From contig OY821521.1 in the NCBI GenBank assembly GCA_963682025.1, positions 101,681,111-101,745,110 of the forward strand: 64,000 nucleotides of DNA. Reading direction: 5' to 3'. Shown here one piece after another: positions 46,701-58,700 of this stretch (position 1 is the first letter of the stretch; the number at the start of each line of letters is the position of its first letter). Source of the DNA: Cordilura impudica (lineage: Eukaryota; Arthropoda; Insecta; Diptera; Scathophagidae). A program made the translations under genes and the position numbers. Under the pieces are notes generated by a model that worked only from the letters and a program-made list of their open reading frames with translations, searched no databases and was not told where the DNA came from.

Positions 46701-49700
46701 AGTGCAATATTTTTGTTTTTTGATAGATTTAAGTGAAGATCGGAAAGCAGCTCTATATGGGGCCTATGACTAAGAGTTTTCCCAGGGATCATTTTTAGAC
46801 TACTCATTAATGGATGTAATAAACGCATACAAACCCAATTTGAGTAAGATCTATATGACAATTTGGATTTTATGGAAATTTATGACGATTTCATAGCGGT
46901 CATTTGTATGGGGGCTAGGTCTGAACATGGACCGATTCTCACCAATTTCAACAGCGTTCATACTATAGCCAAGAAAAGCTTACATACCAGATTTCATCAA
47001 AATATATTCATATTTGCGACCTGCAGTTTGATTACAAGGTTTACATGGACACACAGACGGACGGACGGACGGACGGACGGACGGACGGACGGACACACGG
47101 ACGGACATCGTTAAATCGAATCAGTTAGTGATTCTGATTCAATCGGTGTAATTAAAGATGGGTCTAGGTCAAACATTTTTGGTAGTTGCAAACAGCAGCA
47201 CAAAGTCATTATACCCAAACCACATAGTGGTATAGGGTATAAAAACATATATTATCTTAGGCCAGCAACGCGAATTGGGCCCAGCTAGTCTTTAATACAA
47301 ATTAATTTTTATTGAGCAAGAATGAAAATAAAACAATTAAGAAAATTATAGTCGGTCTCGACCATGCATTTAGAGAACCTATCTCTTAGGCCCAACCAAT
47401 TGAATAAAGAAAATTTGAGTGGCATTGTTATTTTTTTGTTGCCTTGAATATGAAAAAGTTCATATCGTATGCTACATTTATATGGGGACTAGGTTTAAAA
47501 TTGGACTGATTCTGACCATATTTTTTTTGTAAAAATATATAAATACTAAATTTTAGAAAAATGTGTGAAATATTGAATAATGAAAGACGCGTCTAGGTAA
47601 AATATTTGTGGTAGTTACAAACATCAGCACAAAGTCATTATACCCTGACCACATAGTGGTATAGGGTATACAACATTAAAATCTTGAAATTTTTTTTAAA
47701 TATTTTAACAAATTATTATTTCTCATTTGAAAATTCAAAAAATTATTTTAGTTTTGCGACACTTCTCCTCTTTTGAAATGATGTTATGAGTGCACCTCAC
47801 GATAATGGGATATTTTTGAAACTTCCATGTTTGTTCTTTCTACTTCCTTCACACTGAGGTCACATTAAAAAAAGCCTACAATTGGTTTTGTATTTTAATG
47901 TATAAAACTAAACTTATTAATTAAAAAAATTTTCTAAAATTGGATATTTGCTGATATAATTTCATCATTTCAGTTACATACAAAATTTTAATGCGTTGGT
48001 AACTTACATTGTATTTATCGAGTTTCTGTTATTTGGAACCATTATATGTTCGCTTTTGTTTTGCATGAATATTGTAAGTGAATATTGTGTGTTGACCAAC
48101 TTCCCACAGAGTTAATTCCAAATTCAATTATCTTATAGATTGAAACATATACACAAATCATCTCAATTATTATGTACATCCTGACCATGATGTACGTATT
48201 GTTTACCTACTATTGGCATGCAAATGAAATCTTAATTGAGGTAAATACATTTATTATGTTAATTTCATATTTTAATTATATTCGCATGTAAATTTTTAAT
48301 AACGTATTTAATTTCATTTTAAATTATTGAAGAGCATTAATGTGTCAGAGGCCGCATATTCCATACCGTGGTATTATTGCAACAAACGTTTTCGTAAAGC
48401 TTTATTGATATTTATAATAAGGACTCAAGAGCCATTGCAGGTAGGTTTAAATACGATGTGCTATAAAAGTATTTGGAAATTCACATTCGAGATCAAAGTT
48501 ATTTCCATAAATAATAAATTTGATTTGTCTCTGTGTGTGAACTTTATGCGAATATAAAAGTTTTGTAAATACGTTAAATCTGGGACATATAATAAAAGAG
48601 ACAAAACTAATTTACCCATAAATTTTATAATCGACCTAATCTCGTCAATCAGAAAAGTGTGGTCCAAACAATGTTAACTCATTCAACTAGTAAAAAAACT
48701 AAAATAATGTTCTCTTATGTTAAAAATAACCAGATTTTTTCTTCCATTTTATTCGTACTGTTCTTCAAGTTTTGCTGATTATGTGCTTTACAAGGTTGCT
48801 CCTAGATCTAGATGACCTAACAGAGAAGACAGAAATATTTTGTGAAACATTTTATGAGAAAAGTATTTTTATTTCTTTCTTTTTGGCTCAATATACTATT
48901 CCCAGCAATATTCGATGGATTCAATAATCTGTTTATAGTGACAAAATCCATTCATTGTTCATTATTGAGAAATCTCTAACTGGCGGGGCAAATTTTGAAC
49001 TTTGAAAAGGCAATATATTAGGAGGGGTTACATCATACGAAGTTTTGTCTATATATTTTGGCCATCGCAATAGCGGATGATCAAATGTACAGCACTTTTT
49101 TTTATCTGCTATTTACCACATTTTTAGTGGATGGTCATTCAATACGATTTTGTGGATTATCATGCAATGTTTGTTTTTTGCAGCTCTTATTGAGAGTATT
49201 GAATAACATTACTGTAATACATTTACAAATGCATTCAAAATATTAACACGTGCCTCATTGATCAATTATTAATAAAAATGTCACTCAACGAATTAGATTT
49301 CCGTAAATTCATTCAAAAATGTTGTATAGAAAATCTGTGCGAGATAAAGATAGACATTACTCATTTCAAGGACATGGAATTTAAAAAAGGTTTTATCCAC
49401 CAGGCAGTAAACTTGATAAAGAACAATAAAAGTGTAGAAAGAAACCATGGTTTGGGAAGGAAATAATTTGCAAGACTCGAATTTTGCCGTAAATTGAAAG
49501 CTTAAACCGTCGATCACAGCGCAAAATCTTTCCTGAAATAGGAAACAAATATCAATGTTACAAAAATACGGTTAAGATATATCTGGTCTGTCGCTGCAAA
49601 AACGAGCGAAATGGTCTTTGTCACCCGGTTTATCCCTGGACCCAAATTAGAATAAAAATTTACTTTGGCAATGAATTGCAAGAAAGTATTACTTTGAGTC

Positions 49701-52700
49701 TCCTGAACATGAGGCACTCAAAACATCCAATTTTAAATATAAGTATGGAAGACCAAATTTCCAGAAAAGGTTTCATTGTGGTTGGCGCTTAGAGACCGTG
49801 GTGCCAGTAAACCAATGTTTTTCAAAGGCAGACGTTTATAATGAAAACTTGAAAGATTAAGAAAAAAATGCCATGAAAATAAAAAATATTAGTTTTTGGC
49901 ATTGTGCCACTATGCCAAAAGTACCATAGAGAATTAGTTAGTTATTGTTCTTTATTCAAATTCAAATCTGTAATTACATTTTTTTCTTTTTTTTAAGAAT
50001 AATATAATTTAAAATAATGAGGATACGATTATGACATTGTGTCGTCCATAGGGAATTAAAATCGCAGAACAATCATTTTTGTACCAAACTTAACGAGAAG
50101 AGTGTACGTATACAAATGGATATAGAGCAAAAATGTAGATTGCCTTATTCAGAAAATAAAAAGAGCTAAAAAGTGTCGATATAAGCGTACAATTCAGAGA
50201 TCCATGGCTGAAGTACCAAAACAAAGAAAAAAAAAATTCGGAAGGAAATCATCGATGGGGCCAATATTTTTTTTTTTGAAAATTTTGTCTAATCTTTTAT
50301 CAAATAAATACAAATTAATACCAAAATCGTTTGTTTACATATTTTCTTCAATATTTGGCGTTCTTTCGTCTAATTTTTGGCCATGCGTTACTAAAGAACG
50401 TAATGGTTTCATACTTAAGAATACAATCACCTTCACCTTCAGTGTAAATAATATAAATATTGTATAATAGTTTGAATTTGTGCAGCCCATAAGTTTTTTT
50501 TAGTATCAGAATGAGGCCAATTAGCCTGTCGGGTATAGTGTAGCATAATTGCATTCATAAGGTGCACGATAACTTTATTTAGTCACTACTAAATAAAGTT
50601 GTCCAAAATATGTGCAATTACAAAACATTCGCTGACACGGAACTACATTAAAGTTCAATGCCCATACGCTGTGCATTGAACTATACAATTGCCGATACAG
50701 CGAATGTTTTGAGTTATAAACATTAGCACCATACCACGAAATTGTTGTTGGTTGTTTTCGTGATTTCTGCTGTGTTATGCTTTCGGAGTATAACACAGAG
50801 AAAACAAATAAACCTACATGTATGTATGTATGTATATTTTGTTTATTCTGGTTTTATATTATTATTAATATAAAAAGAAATAAAAACATAATAAAGAGAA
50901 TCATTAATCATTATTCATTGGATTGTAACAAGTAAACAATCACATTAAAAAAGTGTGTGTTTTAATTAAATAGAAGTTTGAAAACATTTTAATATCCTTT
51001 TACTTTTTACATGGCGATCCTGCCAGGAGCAGTTCGTGACAGGACTCGAGAAAGGACCTTTTGCTCCTACTAAAAAAAAAGAAACAAAATTTTTTTTTAT
51101 ATATATAAAACAAAGTCCAAATCCAAAACCCAGTGAAAAAAAAAATTTTAAAACATTTATTTGGAAATTGAAATTCCCAAAGGACAAAATAAAATTTAAA
51201 AAATATATCACTAAATCGGTAAAAACAAAAAAGGAACATTCATGAAGTTTTACGGCAAAATATTTTGTAGCCTTTAATAATTAAAAAAAAAAAAAACAGA
51301 GTGCGATAAGGCGTTATTTTGTTCAAAGATTTGACTATAATTGATATAATTGATATAATATAATGAAGCAGCAATCTATATGAACATCAGCTTTTTAACT
51401 CCTTGGTCAGAGAAGAACGAAACGGGTGTGGCCAATACACCCGCAACAACATCGTCCACATCAACAACCAAAAAAAAAAAGGAGAACAAGTTTTATCAAC
51501 AACGGTGACAGTTCGGTCAACCATCAAGAGCAGCCACAATCAAGAGCAGCCACAACCACCCGCAACAACCAATGGAATCATCATTTTCAACTGATAAATA
51601 AGTATCTATAATTTTATTTTTAATGTTAAAAAAAAAATAGTAATTTGTAAACAAGGAAGATCGCGGCCACAAGCGCTGCAATCAACCTAAATTTTTCTCT
51701 AAAAAATATTTTTTTTAAAAAAGGAAGATCGCGGCCACAAGCGCTGCAATCTTTGTTTTATTATATTGTAATACTTTTTTTTAAACGGAAGATCGCGGCC
51801 ACAAGTGCTGCAATCAACCAATTCATATTTTATTTGACAATATTTTTTTTTGAAGAAAAACAGTGTACAAAATAATTTTTTTTTGTTTATAAATTTTGAA
51901 TATGAAATTATTAATTAAAGGAGATTTTTTTTTATAAATCCAATTATCAGTTTTCTATTGAATTTTTTTTCTTTTGTGAGGTAGTTTTAGTTTTTCTTTT
52001 GTCTTATTGTGAAAATGGGAAAACAACATTCAAAGATTGACAGACCTAATGCTAACGTAGTGAATGAAATAGAAATGACACAAGCACCTTCCAACACGGA
52101 CACTTACTTGATAATACTAATAATAATTACATCAGCACAATTAGCTACAATTTTATATCAATTGCACAAGAAATCACTAAGAAAAAATTATTTTAGAGAC
52201 GCGTCGGTAGCAAACCATTTAGACAAAATTTAAGATGGATCAGACTAAAGTCGGACCAAAGAAACTGACCATACAAGAATATAGGAAAAGACAACCACAA
52301 TACAAGAAACTACGAAAGGCAGAGGAGAAACTGACAAATATACCCAAAATAGGCTTTCCAGCAATAAGGAAAATTATAGAAAATATAGGCTACAATAGAG
52401 AACTGGAAGACAGTAAAGAAAATAGATTTAATGTGGATATCAACAGGGACTTAACAGAAATCGACATAAATAGCACAACCATTGAAATTTATAGGGCTCA
52501 AACTGAAAACGAGCATACCCCTATAGGAGAAAAGACAAAGAAGAAGAAAAATAATAGAGGAGGAGTAATAAAACGTATGAGGAGCGAGTCTAAGAAATTA
52601 AGACAGAAGATTGAACAGCTCGCGGTAGGAACTCCTGAGTACTCTAAGGTACAGGAGGAACATTTTAAACTAAATATGGAACTCAAGAAGACTAAAGAAA

Positions 52701-55700
52701 TAAAAAAAAAAAGAGAATGATCAATTGACATTCAACTAAAGAAGTGGTTCTTTCTATTTAATATAACTTTTATTAAAAGGATAAATACTTAATACTTAAT
52801 ACTTAAATAATTAGGATGCCTAGACGGACCAGAAAATATATCGACGCCAAACTGAATAGGCCCTACTCGGAATTCAAACCATTGACCGAAGCGGAACATG
52901 AGAATCAGTCAAGAATACTGGACATAGTAGATAAGGAAATACTAAGATTAGCCCAGGAGGGATACTTTACAAACGGGATAGAAGACTTTAGACCCCCGGA
53001 ATACAGACCCGAAAGATATAGAGACAAAGGGGCAGAGTCAATGAGGAACAATTAAAACAAAAAAAAAAATATATAATAAATGATAAATTACTTGACATTA
53101 CTATATATATTATTAATATACCGTCAAGTAGGATTAACTGAATATATGGACACTGAAGTTGCAAATAAAGTGTCATTAATAGAGTATTATGAATGACAAA
53201 TGGGAACTAATTATAGCCAACATACAATTTTTTCATGAGGACTTCAAGAAGTCATATAAATGTATAAATAAAAATACCTATATTAAAGACGAAACAGTAA
53301 AGAAACACTTAAAAACATTAATAGAAAATTACAACAATATATCAAGACTAGTTTCGAAATATAAACTAGATTATACGAGAGAACATCTGAAAATAGTAGT
53401 TGACATATTTTGGGACGTTAGAGATAGATTGGTGAAGATATACGCCAAATATGGTATAAAAGAAAATATCCCACACGATTACACGGAACAAATTAAATTG
53501 AACATTGACAAAACAATCATAATAAGTGCCAAACTAGGTCCCGAGACAATTGAGGAAGAAGATTCAAACGATAAGGGCGACACAGAAACGGAAGTTAAAA
53601 ATTTTATAGGAGAAGTAATTGATAAAATAATAGCAAAGGAAGAAATAGATATGGCCCAAACAGTGGAACAATTCGTGGATACAGCATCCAAATTCATCTC
53701 GGACTACGATGGAGATGTGAAGAACTTGCAAAGCTTCATCGATGGTCTGATAATGATTGACCAATTGAAAGGAGCTCACGAAATAATAGCTGTTTCACTA
53801 ATTAAGACAAAACTGAAAGGAACGGCCCGACAGCTAATAACAGATGAAACAACTATAAAACAAATTAAAGAAAAATTACAAGGTTCAATAAAAGGCGAAC
53901 CTGTTGGTGGACTGATTGCCAAACTGATGAACATACAGCAGAGAAATAAAACGGCCAACGCATACACCAGCGAAGTAGAAGACTTGGCGAAAAGAATTCA
54001 TAATGCCTACATTTCGGACGGCGTACCACCGGCAGCAGCCAGTGAATATACCACAAAAGCGGCAGTAAATGCCATAGTAACAAACTGTAACAATGATAAT
54101 GTCAAACTTATCATGAAAGCGGGACAGTTCTCTTCATTGAACCAAGCTGTTCAGAAATTTATTGAAACCTGTACAGAAGCTTCCGGAAGTAAAGATACTG
54201 TGTTGTACTACAGACAACAGAACAGATCATATAATGGCAATAACGATAGAAATTTCCGTATTAATGACAATAATTGGCACCAAAATCGCCAAGGTACCTA
54301 TAGAGGAAATAACAATTCCAAAGGTAGAAATAGGAATAACTACATGAATAACAGAAATCAAAACCAACGTGACAATAGGGAACGTAATTATCAAATTTCG
54401 AACAACTATAGAGGTCGTGACAGACAAGTCCGACCAATGGAAAGTACGAACAATACGTGTTCGGAAAACTTCGAATAGCCTCTGGGGGAAAAAGGGACAT
54501 AAATATATATAAATTGAATCTTAACCTTGGTGTGTTTGTAAAATTTTTGAATTATAATACAAAACAAATGCTTGTTTTACTTGTGGACACAGGAGCAGAC
54601 ATATGTCTAATAAAAAAGGAAAATCTTGGGGAAGATAATTTCGTCAACAAACGGAACATAACATCAATTAGTGGTATAGGCAATGGAGTAATTAAGTCAA
54701 TAGGTTCAACAGATCTGGAGATTTGCAGAAAGGATTTTGCGGTAACCTATGAATTTCATGTGGTACACAATGACTTCCCTATACCATGCAGCGGAATCAT
54801 AGGGATAAATTTTTTGAAAAATTTCAATTGTAGCATTGACTTTATAGAAGACAAAGAATGTCTTATTATGAGACCTAGAGATTTTCGAACCCTAACGATT
54901 CCGATACATCACACGTACACTGATGACTACGTCATTCTACCACCAAGAGCGCAGGTAATACGTAAAATACCATTTAACACTCAGCATGAGGAACTACTGG
55001 TATTGAACCAGGAAATAAAACCAGGCGTATACATTGCAAATACATTAGTTCAAGGCAATAACGCGTATGTTAGAATTCTTAACACCAACAAGGAAATTAT
55101 AACACTAGATATTAATGACATTAGAATTGAAAATTTGGACGAATATGATGTTATATATCCGAATAACGAGCAGAAAATGGACAATAGGAAAGATAAAATC
55201 TTGGAAAAATTATCGAAAAATTTCCCTGAAGAATTCAAAAGTGAACTCACGATATTGTGCTTAAATTATTCTGACATATTCGCTTTAGAAACGGAGACAA
55301 TTTCCACGAACAATTTTTACAAACAACATTTAAGGCTAGGTGATAACACACCAACATATATAAAAAATTATAGAATCCCACATTCACAGAAATTAGAAGT
55401 TAATAGACAAGTTAAAAAGTTAATAGACGATGATATAGTAGAACCATCAACTTCAGAATACAACAGCCCATTATTGATAGTACCGAAGAAAGGACTCCCG
55501 AACTCAAATGAGAAAAGATGGCGATTGGTTGTAGACTACCGACAAGTGAATAAAAAATTATTAGCGGATAAATTCCCACTTCCAAGAATAGAGGACATTC
55601 TGGATCAATTGGGTAGAGCAAAGTACTTTTCGTGCCTCGACTTAATGTCAGGTTTCCATCAAATTGAGCTACATGAAGATTCAAGAGACATCACATCATT

Positions 55701-58700
55701 TTCAACTGAAAATGGCTCTTATCGTTTCAAACGACTCCCTTACGGACTAAACGTAGCTCCAAATTCGTTTCAACGTATGATGACTCTAGCATTCACTGGT
55801 TTGAGACCATCACAAGCATTCCTATACATGGACGACTTAGTTGTGTTGGGCTGCTCTGCAAAACATATGTTGAACAACTTAACAGATGTTTCTGATCTTT
55901 GCCGAAAACACAATCTAAAGTTGCATCCTGAAAAATTCACATTTTTTATGCACGAGGTGACTTACCTAGGGCATAAATGCACCAATGAGGGCATTCTACC
56001 AGATGATGGAAAATATTCGGCAATTAAAAATTACCCAGTACCATCGAATGCAGATGAGGCCAGAAGATTCATTGCTTTCTGTAACTATTACAGAAGGTTT
56101 ATTGGCAATTTTGCTGATTACTCCCGTCATATAACAGGACTTACGAAAAAGGGAGTAGAATTCTGTTGGACGACCGAATGCCAACAATCTTTTGAATATT
56201 TGAAAAACGCTCTACTCAGCCCACGGATACTACAGTATCCGGACTTCACTAAGGAATTTTGTATCACAACGGATGCAAGTAAACATGCATGCGGTGCAGT
56301 TTTGACACAGGAGTATAATGGTAGACAACTACCAATATCATATGCTTCGAAATCTTTTACCAAAGGTGAAAGCAATAAATCGACAATTGAGCAGGAACTC
56401 ACTGCAATTCATTGGGCAATCCAATACTTTAGACCATATATATACGGTAAACATTTTTTGGTAAAAACAGATCATCGGCCATTAACTTACTTATTTTCCA
56501 TGAAAAACCCCAGCTCAAAGCTGACTAGAATTAGACTAGATTTAGAGGAATACGACTTTACAGTCGAGTATCTCAGAGGCAAAGATAATTATGTAGCAGA
56601 TGCACTATCACGTATAACGATAGATGATCTGAAGAATATAAATGTGAATAAAGCAGTTCTCAAGGTAACAACGAGATCAGCTACGGCAAAATTAGACTTA
56701 AATAGAAATAACAATGAAAATGAAAATAATCAGCATTTAACGTACAATAAGCCCAATATATTTGAAGTCATAAACCCATCTGACGTCAGGCGATACCATA
56801 AGCTCGAGATGACTTCAGACCATTGTTTATTGAAACATGGCAAAAGGAAAATAGAGAAAATATTAATAAATGATTTATTTACTAAAGGGAAAATTGACTT
56901 CGGACAGTTATTCCCCAGGTTAGAATCACTAACCGGTAAATATAAGATAAATAAAGTACGAATGGCACCTAATGAGAAAATTTTCGAATTTGTCTCAATG
57001 CAAGATTTTAAGGCCAAGGGCAATATATTTTTAGATAAATTAAGAGTAGCGCTACTCCCAAAGGTGACCAAGCTGAATAATAAGAATGAAATAAATAAGA
57101 TAATACAACAATATCATGATGACCCAATACAAGGAGGTCATACAGGTATAACAAGGACAATTGGGAAAATAAGACGATATTTCTACTGGCCGAAAATGAT
57201 CAAGTCGGTATCAGATTACATAAGATCTTGTAGGAAATGTCAAGAGTCCAAAACCACTAAACATACGAAAATACCAATGACTATAACGGACACTCCGATC
57301 GATGCTTTCGATACGGTCTTGGTAGATACAATCGGACCACTCCCAAGAACGGAAGATGGTTTTGAATATGCAGTCACCATAATATGTGACCTGACAAAAT
57401 ACCTGGTAACAGTGCCAATACGCGATAAAAGCGCGAAAACGGTATCCAAGGCTATATTTGATTCATTTATATTGGCTTATGGCCCGATGAGGACGCTCAT
57501 TACGGACATGGGTACAGAGTACAAGAACAGTATCTTAAATGAGATATGCAAATATATGAAGATTGATAAGGTAACGTCTACAGCGCACCACCACCAAACG
57601 CTAGGAACGGTAGAAAGAAGCCATAGGACTTTCAATGAATATGTACGTTCCTACATATCAGTTGAAAGGGATGATTGGGATGAATGGCTGAAGTACTTTA
57701 CGTACTGTTTTAACACGACACCTTCAGAGGCCCACGGATACTGCCCATTTGAGTTAGTTTTTGGAAGAATCCCATATGGATTCAATAGACTTAACAATAT
57801 AGATAGAATAGATCCAATATATAACATAGAAGACTACAGTAAGGAAATAAAATATAGATTAGAAGTAGCGCGTAAGAAAGCTAGGGATAAACTTATTAGA
57901 AATAAGGTATATAATAAGAATAGTTATGACAAAGGTATAAATGAATTAGATATAAAGGTAGGAGATAAGGTATTGCTTAGAAATGACACAGGACATAAAT
58001 TAGACAGTAAGTATACCGGTCCTCATCTTGTGGAAAGTATAGAGGACAATGGGAATATAGCAATAAGATCAAAGAAAGATAAAAAACAAATAGTACACAA
58101 AAACAGACTGAAAACATATCATGAAAAATAAATACTTAATATCCCAAAAATTTTAATCTGTTATTCTTCACAAAATAAATTTGACTAAATAGAAAATCTC
58201 TCAAAAATCTCCAAATAATTAATAAAATCATAATATGTACACGTATTATTTGGTAAATTATTCCGATAAAATTTTTTTTATATATACAAGATTCTTAAAA
58301 ATATAGAAATAATAATGATATTTAACAAAATTTATATGAAATATTTTAAATCTCCAAATAACAATAATGTAAATTTTAAAAATTTCTTAATTTTAATTTT
58401 TTTTTCTCAATTTGATTACAACTTATATAAAATTATTTTCTAAATAAAAGTCTCAACATAATTAATTAAAATTAGTAAAACCATATGTATTAATTACTAA
58501 ATCACTATAATTTTAATTTGACAAAAAATATTAATATGAAAAATTTAAAAACTTTAACTTAATTTTTTTTTAAAACAATAATGTATATTAATCATATACA
58601 TGTAAAATATTAAATAGAATGCTAAGATCATTCTAATTAAAAAGGGAGGTGGCATAGCCATCATATTAAATATATATTAGTTGAATAATCTTAAAAACTT

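Noticed and set aside
47053..47104. Regular GGAC repeats resembling a CRISPR-like array
   Set aside because: It is a 4-bp microsatellite inside a DINE-1-like element; no spacers exist.
48720..48960. Exon-like stretch ([18 protein letters not shown]) as an additional Or43a exon
   Set aside because: Exon 6 joins exon 7 in phase with the expected family sequence and nothing is missing; this stretch does not fit the receptor alignment.
50575..50796. 73-codon minus-strand ORF repeated at 59242-59463
   Set aside because: It is simply the LTR sequence read backwards in both copies; it has no protein-like features.
54457..54459. GTG as start of pol
   Set aside because: The frame is open upstream to 54421 and eukaryotic pol of this type is made by frameshift from gag, so no start codon is needed.
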